A stretch of 63,151 bases of DNA from Ketobacter sp. GTDB lineage: Bacteria > Pseudomonadota > Gammaproteobacteria > Pseudomonadales > Ketobacteraceae. Each line of letters opens with the position of its first letter. Position 1 is the stretch's first letter. A program made the position numbers and the translations under genes. The DNA lies in contig NZ_RCHN01000011.1 of the NCBI RefSeq assembly GCF_003671495.1, forward strand, positions 1 through 63,151, read 5' to 3'. Positions 53,720 to 63,002 of the stretch are shown here, one piece after another. The notes under the pieces are model-generated. The model searched no databases. It was not told the origin of the DNA and saw only the letters and a list, made by a program, of their open reading frames with translations.

Positions 53720-55002
53720 TTGAACGGGATGATATGACGTTTCCATTCTCCGAATTCCAGCGCCGCCTCCATGAGCTGCGCCAACGCATTGCCGAGCGTC
53801 ACCTGGATGCGGTGGTGATCACAGATCCGGAGAACATCACCTATCTGACGGATTACCAAACCACCGGTTACTCGTTTTTTCAGGCCCTGGTGGTGCCGTT
53901 GGAAAAAGAGCCTTTCATGATTACCCGGGCGCTGGAGGAATCCAATGTATTTGCCCGCACCTGGGTGGAGTTGACGCGGCCTTACCCGGATACCGGGGAT
54001 GCCATCCAGATGCTGGTGGATGCCTTACGGGAGTTTGGCCTGGCGGACAAACGCATCGGTTATGAACGCAACAGTTACTTTTTTCCGGCGTATCAACAGG
54101 ATTGCATTCATACCTCGCTCAAAGATGGAAAATTGCTGGATTGTTTCGGCATCGTGGAAGAGGGGCGGATCTGCAAGTCCGCTGTCGAGCTGGAAATCAT
54201 GGGCAAAGCGGCCATCGCCACCGAGGCGGGTATGAAAGCCGGCATCGAGGCCTGCCATGCGGGCGTGACGGAAAATGAAATCGGTGCGGCCATCAGTGCA
54301 GCCATGTTCCGTGCCGGGGGTGAAACGCCGGCGGTGATGCCCTACGTGACCTCCGGGCCGCGCACCATGATCGGCCATGCCACCTTCGAGGGGCGGGTGG
54401 TGCAACCCGGCGAGCATGTGTTTCTGGAAGTGGGGGGCTGCTATCGACGCTATCACACCGCCATGATGCGCACGGTGATCCTGGGGGAAATGTCCGATGC
54501 CATGTACCAGGCCCAGGAAACCATGAAGCGGGCGCTGGATGCCATTCACAATATGGTGCAACCGGGCATGACCGTATCCGACGTGGATAATCTGGTGCGT
54601 AACATCATTACCGACAACGAAGTCGGTGCCCGCCTGATTACCCGCTCCGGATATTCCATCGGCATTGCGTTTCCGCCGAGTTGGGATGAGGGCTACATCA
54701 TCAGCCTCAAACAAGGTAACTCCGCCATCCTGAAACAGGGCATGACTTTCCATATGATTCCATGGATGTGGGGCATCGAAGGCGACAAAACCTGCGGTAT
54801 CTCCGACACCATTGTGATTACGGAGGATGGATGCCGCTCCTTCTTCTCACTGGCGCGTGATTTCACGGTGAAAAGCGAAAGCGCGTCCCCCGACTGTATC
54901 GATCTGTCCGCCGCCCGCAAAACAGAGCCGGCCGACGATGGCGGTATCAAGGGCAATAAATCGTCAGACCCGAAACGCAAACAAGCGGCCTCGTCGGCCT
55001 GA
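53716..55002 (+). CDS. doeA: Ectoine hydrolase, M24 family (DoeA)
   Basis: This 428-aa protein starts at the ATG at 53716 after GGAGG with an ATGA overlap. The creatinase-like N-domain (VVITDPENITYLTDYQTTGYSF) and the pita-bread M24 domain (about 180-410; GHATFEGRVVQPGEHVFLEVGG) identify the family. DoeA opens the ectoine ring to N-acetyl-diaminobutyrates. Family and operon context together support the name; M24 enzymes alone could be prolidases or creatinases. A Lys/Ser-rich tail of about 40 residues is extra. Confidence 0.85.
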   Translation: MIERDDMTFPFSEFQRRLHELRQRIAERHLDAVVITDPENITYLTDYQTTGYSFFQALVVPLEKEPFMITRALEESNVFARTWVELTRPYPDTGDAIQMLVDALREFGLADKRIGYERNSYFFPAYQQDCIHTSLKDGKLLDCFGIVEEGRICKSAVELEIMGKAAIATEAGMKAGIEACHAGVTENEIGAAISAAMFRAGGETPAVMPYVTSGPRTMIGHATFEGRVVQPGEHVFLEVGGCYRRYHTAMMRTVILGEMSDAMYQAQETMKRALDAIHNMVQPGMTVSDVDNLVRNIITDNEVGARLITRSGYSIGIAFPPSWDEGYIISLKQGNSAILKQGMTFHMIPWMWGIEGDKTCGISDTIVITEDGCRSFFSLARDFTVKSESASPDCIDLSAARKTEPADDGGIKGNKSSDPKRKQAASSA

Positions 55003-55014
55003 GGAGAACGAGCG

Positions 55015-56376
55015 ATGTTGAAACCTGTTAATCCGGCCACCGGTGTTGCGTTGCCGGAAGTGCCGAGCCTGGATGCGGCCAGCGCGGCCGCGGTAATCGA
55101 TCGGGTGGCGGCCGGTTTTGTTCACTGGAAACAACGCAGCTTCCGGCAGCGGGCGGATGTTGTGATGAACATGGCGGCGGCCATGCGGGATGCCAAACAG
55201 GAACTCGCCGAACGGATGGCCATGGAAATGGGCAAACCGCTGGCAGAAGGATTGGGAGAAGTGGAGAAAAGTGCCTTCTGCGCTGAGTATTATGCCGAAC
55301 AGGCCGAGGCGTTTCTGGCGCCGGAATCGCTGCCCTCGGATGCCAGCAACAGCTACGTGCAATATCCCCCGTTGGGTACGGTGCTGGGCATACTGCCGTG
55401 GAATGCGCCGGTATGGCTGGCGCTGCGTTTTCTGGCGCCGGCCCTGATGGCGGGGAACACCTGCGTAACGAAAGCGGACCCGCACGTACCTGCCACGGCC
55501 CAACACTTGACGGCGCTGTTCCACAGCGCCGGCCTGCCCGCAGACGTTATGGATAACCTGCCCATTGAAACGGCCGATGTGGGCGCGGCCATTGACCACC
55601 CACGGGTCAAGGCGGTGTCGTTCACCGGCTCCTCGGTGGCGGGGCAGCGGGTGGCAGCGCAGGCGGCGGCGGGTTTGAAACCGGCGGTGTTGGAGCTCGG
55701 TGGCTCTGATCCCTGCATCGTGATGGCCGATGCGGACCTGGACAAAGCGGCAGACGTGGTGACCCTGTCGCGTATGATCAACGCGGGTCAGTCCTGCATC
55801 GCCGCCAAGCGTCTGCTGGTGGAAGCTTCAGTCTACGACCGCTTTTGTGACCTGCTGCGGCAACGTTTCAGCGCAATCGTTATGGGTAATCCACTGGATA
55901 CGCGCAACCAATTGGGGCCACTGGCCCGGGCTGATCTGCGGGACGCGTTGCAGCGCCAGGTGATGGACAGTATCGCGGCAGGTGCCCGCTGTATTTTAGG
56001 GGGCGATCCGGTTGCCGGCCCCGGCTATTTTTATCCGCCCACGTTGCTGCTGGATGTGAAACCGGGTATGCCGGTGTTCGAGCAGGAAACCTTCGGCCCG
56101 GTGTTGGCGGTGACCCCGTTTTCGACGTTTGGCGAGGCACTGGATTTGGCGAACGCCACCGAGTACGGGCTGGGAGCCAGCATCTGGACCCGCGATGACA
56201 AGATCATCCAGACGGCCATCACCAGCTTGCAGGCCGGCCAGGTGGCAGTGAATGGTATCGTGAAAACCGACCCCCGCTTGCCCTCTGGTGGCATTGGTCG
56301 GTCCGGTTATGGTCGTGAGCTGGGCCCCCACGGCATTCGGGAATTCGTCAACACCCAGCAGATCTGGATCGCCTGA
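55015..56376 (+). CDS. doeC: Aspartate-semialdehyde dehydrogenase, ALDH superfamily (DoeC)
   Basis: This 453-aa NAD(P)-dependent aldehyde dehydrogenase has ILPWNAP, the Rossmann FTGSSVAGQ, Glu227 in VLELGGSDP and catalytic Cys261 in NAGQSCIAAKR. It resembles succinate-semialdehyde dehydrogenases. In this operon it should oxidise aspartate semialdehyde to aspartate, ending ectoine breakdown. GAGGAGAACGAGCG precedes the ATG, 12 bp after doeA. Confidence 0.85.
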   Translation: MLKPVNPATGVALPEVPSLDAASAAAVIDRVAAGFVHWKQRSFRQRADVVMNMAAAMRDAKQELAERMAMEMGKPLAEGLGEVEKSAFCAEYYAEQAEAFLAPESLPSDASNSYVQYPPLGTVLGILPWNAPVWLALRFLAPALMAGNTCVTKADPHVPATAQHLTALFHSAGLPADVMDNLPIETADVGAAIDHPRVKAVSFTGSSVAGQRVAAQAAAGLKPAVLELGGSDPCIVMADADLDKAADVVTLSRMINAGQSCIAAKRLLVEASVYDRFCDLLRQRFSAIVMGNPLDTRNQLGPLARADLRDALQRQVMDSIAAGARCILGGDPVAGPGYFYPPTLLLDVKPGMPVFEQETFGPVLAVTPFSTFGEALDLANATEYGLGASIWTRDDKIIQTAITSLQAGQVAVNGIVKTDPRLPSGGIGRSGYGRELGPHGIREFVNTQQIWIA

Positions 56377-56442
56377 TCCGGTTTGCACACTGGAATTGAA
56401 ATCGGTATGGTAAAAAAGCATCGCCATTGATTGGAGTCTTTC

Positions 56443-57885
56443 ATGTCACTACGCAACGCCGTACAACTGATCTGCTACCCCAATCGTTTGGGTGACAATC
56501 TTCGTGATCTGCATACGGTGATTGAAAAACACCTGCACGATGCCATCGGGGGAGTGCACATACTGCCGTTTTATCCTTCCAATGCAGATGGTGGATTCTC
56601 ACCATTGAGTCATGAGCAAGTGGACCCTGCAGTGGGCACCTGGGAGGATATCGAACGTATTTCCAGTAAATACGATCTGTGTGCAGATCTGACGGTGAAT
56701 CACATTTCTGACGAGTCCGATGAATTCAAGGACTTTATTGCCAAGGGTTTTGAGTCCGAATACGCGGACCTGTTTGTCCACGTGGAGAAGCTGGGTGAAA
56801 TCAGCCCCGACGACCTGGCCAAAATTCATATCCGCAAAGAGAAAGAACCGTTCCGTAAAGTGACCTTTGCCGACGGCAGCAGCGCTTCCGTCTGGTGTAC
56901 GTTCACTGAACGCCAGATTGATCTTAATTACCAGTCTGAAAAAACCTATGCGCTCATGGAACGTTACATCCGGTTCCTGGCAGGCAAGGGAGTGAACCTG
57001 TTTCGGTTGGACGCGTTCGGCTACACCACCAAAAAAATCGGCACCAGTTGTTTTCTGGTGGAGCCGGATGTGTACCGGTTGCTGGAATGGGTGAACGAGG
57101 TGGCACAGAAGCACGGCGCAGCCTGCTTGCCGGAAGTGCACGATCACACCAGCTACCAATACGCGATATCGCGCCGCAATATGCATCCATACGGATTTGC
57201 CCTGCCGCCCCTGCTATTGTATTCCCTGTTGGATGCCAACAGTGTGCACCTGAAAAACTGGCTGCGCATGTGCCCCCGCAATATGGTGACGGTGCTGGAC
57301 ACCCACGACGGCATCTGCATTCCCGATGTGGAAGGGGTGCTGCCGGACGATAAAATCAAAGCCCTGATCGACAATATCGACGCCCGCAGTGCGGACCCGA
57401 TTCTGCGTCGTTCGGCGGCCAACGTGCACAGCGTCGGCGCCATTTATCAGCTCACCTGCACCTTCTATGATGCCATGATGCAGAACGATGACGCCTACAT
57501 TGCTGCCCGCGCCATTCAGTTTTTTGCGCCGGGGATTCCCCAGGTGTACTACGTTGGCCTGTTGGCCGGCGAGAACGATCGGGAGTTGATGGAAAGCACC
57601 GGTGAACTGCGGGACATCAACCGAAAATTCTACACCCTGGAGGAAGTGGATGAGGCCATCGAGAAACCGGTGGTGCAGCGCCTGCTGAAACTGATGCGGT
57701 TCCGCAGTAATTATCCGGCGTTTCAGGGGCGGTTTGAGTTGAATTATTCCAATGACTCCAGTGTGGCCATGGCCTGGCGTCACGGCGAATACTATTGTCA
57801 TCTGTTTGTAGACTTGAATTTTAATACTTCCACCATCATGTATATTGACCCGGAGGATGGCTCGGAACACACTTTCCATGGCTGA
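56443..57885 (+). CDS. GH13_18 glycoside phosphorylase, probably glucosylglycerol phosphorylase
   Basis: This 480-aa enzyme starts at the ATG at 56443 after TTGGAGTC. The sucrose-phosphorylase layout is present: nucleophile Asp190 in FRLDAFGY, acid/base Glu231 in LPEVHDH and stabiliser Asp286 in VLDTHDG. GH13_18 includes sucrose, sucrose-6'-phosphate, glucosylglycerate and glucosylglycerol phosphorylases. The neighbour at 58218 makes glucosylglycerol, so reversible phosphorolysis of 2-O-alpha-D-glucosylglycerol to glucose 1-phosphate and glycerol is the best inference. It lies 66 bp after doeC. Confidence 0.8.
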   Translation: MSLRNAVQLICYPNRLGDNLRDLHTVIEKHLHDAIGGVHILPFYPSNADGGFSPLSHEQVDPAVGTWEDIERISSKYDLCADLTVNHISDESDEFKDFIAKGFESEYADLFVHVEKLGEISPDDLAKIHIRKEKEPFRKVTFADGSSASVWCTFTERQIDLNYQSEKTYALMERYIRFLAGKGVNLFRLDAFGYTTKKIGTSCFLVEPDVYRLLEWVNEVAQKHGAACLPEVHDHTSYQYAISRRNMHPYGFALPPLLLYSLLDANSVHLKNWLRMCPRNMVTVLDTHDGICIPDVEGVLPDDKIKALIDNIDARSADPILRRSAANVHSVGAIYQLTCTFYDAMMQNDDAYIAARAIQFFAPGIPQVYYVGLLAGENDRELMESTGELRDINRKFYTLEEVDEAIEKPVVQRLLKLMRFRSNYPAFQGRFELNYSNDSSVAMAWRHGEYYCHLFVDLNFNTSTIMYIDPEDGSEHTFHG

Positions 57886-58217
57886 TGGCAACAAAGTGCA
57901 CCGAACTGTCGCATATACCACAATACGTTGTGCTGTGTTATCCGGTTGATTGAAAAAAATAAATGCGCTGTGGCGCCCGTGGGTGCTGGCCTGTGGCGAT
58001 TTCAGGGTTGTCTGCTGAACCGTTATGGTGCATTTATTGCTTAATACAATTTGTTGCAGTGTCTGGAGCTCGAGCCCAAAGCGGAAGCCAACCAACGCTT
58101 GTCTTAGTTTACATTCTGCGTGCTTTCGACAGCACAAAGCACGTCGTTTTAAGAATCTCCTGACACCAATCAGTGCTGAATGGCACCGGTTTCGGTGCCC
58201 CCAATCAGGAGGAAACA
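57886..58217 (+). promoter_or_regulatory. Structured leader of the glucosylglycerol synthesis gene
   Basis: No gene is seen in these 332 bases. At 58119-58143 an 8-bp stem (CGTGCTTT / AAAGCACG) competes with an overlapping 5-bp stem (GTGCT 58120-58124 / AGCAC 58131-58135). A 7-bp stem GGCACCG / CGGTGCC (58182-58199) ends 7 nt before the Shine-Dalgarno AGGAGG. Such a layout could control translation; this is inference. Promoters should lie to the left. Confidence 0.5.
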
Positions 58218-60500
58218 ATGCTTTTAGCAACCGATCTAGATGGAACCTTTCTAGCAGGTGACCCAGATAGTCGTCTGAAGCTGTATCAACTCGTCGCATC
58301 TCACCCCGAAATTCAACTGGTCTTTGTGACCGGCCGCGGGCTGGAAAATGTGTTGCCGTTGCTGGCGGACCCCACCCTGCCGCATCCCGATTACATCATT
58401 TGTGATGTGGGTGGCACCGTGGTGGACGGTCACACCCAACAGCCCATTCAGGCCATCCAGGGGGAGATCGACAGCATCTGGCCCGGGGAACGCCTGGTGG
58501 AGGATGCCGTTGCCCATCTGCAAGGGTTGCAACGGCAGGAGGTGCCACAGGAGCGGCGCTGTTCCTATTTTTGCAGTGCGGATGCCATCAGCGATGAACT
58601 GAAAAAAATCGTTGAAGAGGATCTGCAGTGTGATTTGTTGTATTCCTCCAACAAGTTCCTGGATGTGTTGCCCCGCGGTGTGAACAAGGGTCGCACCCTG
58701 AAGAAACTGGTGGAGCATCTGGAGATTGAAGCAGGCCATGTGCTGGTGGCCGGCGACACCCTCAATGATCTGTCCCTGTTCGAGCTGGGTTATCATGGCG
58801 TGTGTGTGGGCGCCTCCGAGAAAGGCCTGCTGGCCGCCACCGAACACTCCACCCAGGTATTGCATGCCCAGGCTGCCGGCTGTGGTGGTATTCTGGAAGC
58901 CATCGAACACTTCGGCTTTCTTGGCACCAAAGGTATTGATGCGGAAACCCACGACGTGCTGGAGCCCGGACAATCGGATCTGGTGATCGTCTATCACCGC
59001 CTGCCCTATGAGGAAATCGAAGAGGATGGGCAGCTCATCCGCCGGCGACCGAAATCCCCCAACGGCATCATTCCTACCTTGTTGAGCTTTTTTGCTGACG
59101 GCAAGCCCGGGTCCTGGGTGGCCTGGTCGGTGCATGAAGGCAAGGGCCGCAGTTTTGAAACCCACACCGAAGTGGATGCTGAACAGTATCCCCATCTGGT
59201 GGCCGCGCGGGTGCCGCTCACCAAGAAAGAAGTGGACATTTTTTACAAGCGTTTTTCCAAGGAGGCGTTCTGGCCCACCCTGCACACCTTCTGGGAGCGC
59301 GCCAATTTCCGCGAGGATCATTGGGAGATTTTCCTCAAGGTGAACCGCGCCTTCGCCGAACGCACCGCCCAGGAGGCAGCCGAAGGCGCCACCGTGTGGA
59401 TTCACGATTACAACCTGTGGATGGTGCCGGCGTTCCTGCGGGAGTTGCGCCCGGATGTGACCATCGCCTTTTTCCATCACACCTATTTTCCCTCCGCTGA
59501 TGTGTTCAACGTGTTGCCCTGGCGCAAACAGATCATTGGTAGCCTGATGCAGTGTGACGTGATCGGCTTCCACATTCCCCGCCAGGCGGAGAACTTTGTG
59601 GACGTGGCCCGCGGCGTGATGCCGCTGGATGTGAAAGAGCGGGTGAACTGTGCGCCGCGCTTCCTCACTTATGGATGTGCCGTGGGACTGGATGAAATGA
59701 CCTCCGAGATCCAGGTCTATAATCGCCGGATTCGACTGGTGGCACATCCGGTGGGCCTGGACCTGAACCGGGTGTCCAGTGCATTGAACGATCCGGCAAT
59801 CCAGGCGCGGATGGCACAACTGCGCTATGAGTTCAGCCGTACCAAGCTGATTCTGTCAGTGGAGCGCCTGGATTACACCAAGGGCATTCTGGAAAAGCTG
59901 GAAGCCTACGAGCGCCTGCTGGAAGAGCACGAGGACTTGCAGGCCAAAGTGTCCCTGTTCATGGTCTGTGTGCCGGCGGCGCGGGAGATGACCATCTACC
60001 GCAAGCTGCAAACCCAGATCGAGCAGGCCGTGGGGCGCATCAACGGTCGCTTCGCCAAAGTGGGCTGGACTCCGGTGCAGTTCTTCTTCCGTGCGTTTCC
60101 GTTTGAGGAACTGGTGGCCTATTACACCATTGCCGATGTCATGTGGATCACACCCCTGCGGGACGGTTTGAATCTGGTGGCCAAAGAATACATTGCCGCC
60201 CAGGGCATGACCGAAGGCAATGGCGTGCTGGTGCTGTCAGAATTCGCTGGGGCCGCAGCGGAATTGAGGGGGGCGGTGCTGGCCAATCCCTACGACCAGC
60301 AGGAAATGGTCAACGCCTGTTATCTGGGGCTCACCATGAACAAGGATGAGGCGCGGGCCCGCATTCGGGAAGCGTTCGATATCGTATCCCACTTCGATAT
60401 CCAGCAATGGGGAGAGGATTTCTTTGCCGCGGTGAAGGACAGTCAGTCCACCTTGCTGGAGTTCGATCTAGACACCGCAAAAAAGTCGAAAGTGGCCTGA
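58218..60500 (+). CDS. ggpPS: Bifunctional glucosylglycerol-phosphate phosphatase/synthase (GgpPS)
   Basis: This 760-aa fusion starts at the ATG at 58218 after AGGAGG. The N-terminal HAD phosphatase (about 1-225) has DLDGT (Asp6, Asp8), VTGRG and GDTLND (179-184). The C-terminal GT20 synthase (about 245-740) has [47 protein letters not shown] and [12 protein letters not shown]. The order phosphatase-then-synthase is that of heterotrophic marine GgpPS, which forms glucosylglycerol phosphate from ADP-glucose and glycerol 3-phosphate and dephosphorylates it. A trehalose-type role is less likely, given order and neighbours. Confidence 0.85.
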   Translation: MLLATDLDGTFLAGDPDSRLKLYQLVASHPEIQLVFVTGRGLENVLPLLADPTLPHPDYIICDVGGTVVDGHTQQPIQAIQGEIDSIWPGERLVEDAVAHLQGLQRQEVPQERRCSYFCSADAISDELKKIVEEDLQCDLLYSSNKFLDVLPRGVNKGRTLKKLVEHLEIEAGHVLVAGDTLNDLSLFELGYHGVCVGASEKGLLAATEHSTQVLHAQAAGCGGILEAIEHFGFLGTKGIDAETHDVLEPGQSDLVIVYHRLPYEEIEEDGQLIRRRPKSPNGIIPTLLSFFADGKPGSWVAWSVHEGKGRSFETHTEVDAEQYPHLVAARVPLTKKEVDIFYKRFSKEAFWPTLHTFWERANFREDHWEIFLKVNRAFAERTAQEAAEGATVWIHDYNLWMVPAFLRELRPDVTIAFFHHTYFPSADVFNVLPWRKQIIGSLMQCDVIGFHIPRQAENFVDVARGVMPLDVKERVNCAPRFLTYGCAVGLDEMTSEIQVYNRRIRLVAHPVGLDLNRVSSALNDPAIQARMAQLRYEFSRTKLILSVERLDYTKGILEKLEAYERLLEEHEDLQAKVSLFMVCVPAAREMTIYRKLQTQIEQAVGRINGRFAKVGWTPVQFFFRAFPFEELVAYYTIADVMWITPLRDGLNLVAKEYIAAQGMTEGNGVLVLSEFAGAAAELRGAVLANPYDQQEMVNACYLGLTMNKDEARARIREAFDIVSHFDIQQWGEDFFAAVKDSQSTLLEFDLDTAKKSKVA

Positions 60501-60512
60501 TGGAAGTGGAGT

Positions 60513-60539
60513 GAAGGGCACGCGGTCACCGTGCCCTTC
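60513..60539. terminator. Hairpin between convergent genes
   Basis: Perfect 10-bp arms GAAGGGCACG and CGTGCCCTTC have a 7-nt loop after the GgpPS stop. There is no good T-run, but the place and strength suggest termination or mRNA protection on both strands. Confidence 0.6.
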
Positions 60540-60544
60540 CTCTG

Positions 60545-61708
60545 CTACACCAGTGCCGCCGGATTGGATTGGATCAGCCGGCCCAGTTGCGCGGCCTGTT
60601 GATCCGCTCCACCCAGATAGGTCTCATTCTTTTTTGCCCAGCTGAAAAAGCGGTGCACCGGGTAATCCAGATCCTGACCGATGCCGCCGTGCAGGTGCAG
60701 AAATATGTGGGCGGCAATATGGCCGGACTCACAGATCCAGTACTTGACGCTGTGGGCCGTGAGATTGGCTTCCAGGTCATCTGCCGCACCCTGATCCAGG
60801 ATATCCAGCAAGCGCCAATACACACCGCGCAGCGCTTCGATGGCCATGTAGCCGTCAGCCGCCTGTTGTGACACCGCCTGAAACGCTGCCAGGGGTTTCC
60901 CAAACTGGGTGCGCTCGGTGGTGTATTCTGCGGCCCGGCGCAAGCCTTCCTGCAGCACGCCCAATTGCAGCGCTGCCATGGCGGCAAAGGTGTGCTGACG
61001 CTGCCATTGCAACAGGGTTTCAGCCTCATTGTGAGTGGCCATCAGGTGGTGCGCCGGCACAGTAACCTGGTCAAACAGGATGTGCCCGCTGGCTTCGCCG
61101 TTGGTGGCCCGTTGCGGGGTGATGTGCAGCCCGGCACTGTCCGCGCTCACATAACCGACCCAGTAGCCACCATCCGCCAGGGTGGCGGTGACCAGGAACC
61201 CCTGGGCAAAATGAGCATAGCCCACCAGATTGCTGTAGCCATTCAGCACCCAGTGTTCCTCGCCGCCGTTGGCCTGGGAGGCGGGTTGTGCCGTGGCGGT
61301 GAGCGGGGTGCGGGCCTGCAGGCCCTGGTAGGGGCGCACTGCAGACAGAATGGTCTCGCCGCTGATGACACCGGGCAGCAGTGTCTGTTGCAGGTCTTGC
61401 GAACCGAAGCGGGCGATGGGCAGGGCGGCCTCCACAATGCTCTCCAGCACCGGAATCGGTGCCACCGATTTGCCCTGCTGTTCCAACAGCAGGCACAGCT
61501 CGGTCATGCCCATGTCCGATCCACCCACCGCCGCCGGCAGGGCGGTGCCCAGCAGTCCGCTTTGGGCCACCTGTTGCCACAACTCCCGGTGCAGGGGTTG
61601 TTCTGCCTGATACAGGGTGCGAATGGTGTCGTCGCCACACAGGTCGCGGAACATGCGCACCGCCACATCCTGAATGGATTGCTGATCTTCGTTGTAATTA
61701 AAATTCAT
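60545..61708 (-). CDS. Acyl-CoA dehydrogenase-like subunit, probably non-catalytic partner
   Basis: This 387-aa protein keeps the family fold (GTALPAAVGGSDMGMTELC, YTTERTQFGKPLAAFQAV, HLHGGIGQDLDYPVHRFF). It lacks Glu at the isovaleryl-type catalytic position (QRQHTFAAM) and has no YEG-type Glu at the C-terminus. It follows another acyl-CoA dehydrogenase by 36 bp. This matches heteromeric enzymes in which one subunit supplies the base. In steroid users such pairs act on steroid side-chain CoA esters. Confidence 0.87.
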   Translation of the reverse strand: MNFNYNEDQQSIQDVAVRMFRDLCGDDTIRTLYQAEQPLHRELWQQVAQSGLLGTALPAAVGGSDMGMTELCLLLEQQGKSVAPIPVLESIVEAALPIARFGSQDLQQTLLPGVISGETILSAVRPYQGLQARTPLTATAQPASQANGGEEHWVLNGYSNLVGYAHFAQGFLVTATLADGGYWVGYVSADSAGLHITPQRATNGEASGHILFDQVTVPAHHLMATHNEAETLLQWQRQHTFAAMAALQLGVLQEGLRRAAEYTTERTQFGKPLAAFQAVSQQAADGYMAIEALRGVYWRLLDILDQGAADDLEANLTAHSVKYWICESGHIAAHIFLHLHGGIGQDLDYPVHRFFSWAKKNETYLGGADQQAAQLGRLIQSNPAALV

Positions 61709-61744
61709 CTCGGCTGGCTCCGTTCTAACTGGCTACAGGCACCA

Positions 61745-62920
61745 TTACACAATGGTGTTGGGCATACGCAGGGCAAAGGATGCGGTCATGGAGCGCATGA
61801 CTTCCAATACGCCGCCGCCCACCGTCATGATCTGTGCGGCGCGATAGTCGTATTCCAGGTGGCCGTTGAAGAGGGCGTCCGGACTTGGGTATTGCACGGC
61901 GCAGTCCTCACCGGCCAGTTCCTGCAGCTCCCGCAAAATACGAATCTGCTCCAGGGTATTGAACACCTTGCCGCCGGAGGCCAGTCCCACGTCGATCTTA
62001 TGCTCATCCACCATGTTGGCGTTACGCAGGTTCAGCACTTCCATCGCCTGCAGGCGGGCGTAGAGGGCGCCCATCTTGGTGGCCACCAGCGGGTCGTCGA
62101 TGGCACGTTTGCCGTTGGCGTCCGCGGTGGACAGGGCCTGTAACACATAACCGTACTGCTTGCGGGAGATCACCGACATGGCGGCCAGTACAATGCGCTC
62201 GTGATTCAGTTGCGAGGTGATCACCTTCCACCCGCCGTTGACCTCACCCACCACCCGGCTGGGGGGCACTTTCACGTTCTCGTAATAGGTCATATTGGTG
62301 TCCACACCGGCCAGGGTGTGAATCGGCGCGTGGCTGTAGCCCGGGTCGCTGGCATCCACAATGAACAGGGTAATGCCGTCTGACGGCCGTTTACCTTCAT
62401 TGCTGGTGCGGGCCGCCAGCCAGATGTATTCGCAATCGTGACCGGCGCTGGTCCAGACCTTGGTGCCGTTGATGACCCAGTTTTCGCCGTCGAATTCCGC
62501 TTTGGTCTTGAGGGAGGCCAGGTCGGTGCCGGAACCGGGCTCCGAATAACCGATGGCGAAGATGCATTTTCCGGCGGAAATCTGCGGCAGGAAGAAGGCT
62601 TTCTGCTCATCGGTGCCAAATGCCATCAGGGAGGGAGCCACCGAATTCAGGGTGATCAGGGGGAAGGGCGTGTGGGTTTTCCAGGCCTCTTCGAACAGGA
62701 TCAGCTGTTCGATGGCGGTGTAGTTCTTGCCGCCGTATTGTTCCGGCCAGCCCAGGGTCAACATGCCGTCCCGGCCCAATTGCTCCACCAGGCCCCGGAA
62801 CACCGGGCCACCTTCCTTGCCCATGCAGGCGGCCACCTTTTCGGGGCTCATCAGGTTGCTGAAGTAGTCACGTAATTCCTGGCGCAGGGTGATCTGGTCT
62901 TTGCTGAATCGGGTATCCAT
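61745..62920 (-). CDS. Acyl-CoA dehydrogenase, catalytic subunit
   Basis: This 391-aa flavoenzyme has LGWPEQYGGKNYTAIEQ, IGYSEPGSGTDLASLKT, WVINGTKVWTSAGHD and the Glu-bearing NHERIVLAAM at the isovaleryl-type catalytic position. It ends GGGVLEVMRSMTASFALRMP. It is upstream of, and co-transcribed with, the Glu-less dehydrogenase at 60545. The promoter holds the 28-bp palindrome copy at 62975-63002, 55 bp upstream of its start. Long, branched or polycyclic acyl-CoAs are likely substrates. Confidence 0.93.
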   Translation of the reverse strand: MDTRFSKDQITLRQELRDYFSNLMSPEKVAACMGKEGGPVFRGLVEQLGRDGMLTLGWPEQYGGKNYTAIEQLILFEEAWKTHTPFPLITLNSVAPSLMAFGTDEQKAFFLPQISAGKCIFAIGYSEPGSGTDLASLKTKAEFDGENWVINGTKVWTSAGHDCEYIWLAARTSNEGKRPSDGITLFIVDASDPGYSHAPIHTLAGVDTNMTYYENVKVPPSRVVGEVNGGWKVITSQLNHERIVLAAMSVISRKQYGYVLQALSTADANGKRAIDDPLVATKMGALYARLQAMEVLNLRNANMVDEHKIDVGLASGGKVFNTLEQIRILRELQELAGEDCAVQYPSPDALFNGHLEYDYRAAQIMTVGGGVLEVMRSMTASFALRMPNTIV

Positions 62921-62974
62921 AAAACATCATTCTTATGAGTGGATTAAGACGCTTTGTTAGTCATGTTATATATT

Positions 62975-63002
62975 ATGCAATGTTATTGCAAATATAATGC
63001 AT
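62975..63002. promoter_or_regulatory. Imperfect 28-bp palindrome, likely operator
   Basis: Ten of 14 base pairs match. The right half, beginning CAAATATAAT, is identical to that of the perfect palindrome at 1-28, and TGCA again occurs three times at 11-bp spacing. It lies in the promoter region of the acyl-CoA dehydrogenase pair. Confidence 0.65.

Noticed and set aside
56443..57885. Sucrose phosphorylase as the plain name
   Set aside because: The family fits, but the neighbouring glucosylglycerol synthesis gene makes glucosylglycerol the more likely substrate.
58251..59819. 522-codon open frame opposite ggpPS
   Set aside because: The plus strand holds HAD and GT20 motifs in register; the opposite frame has none.
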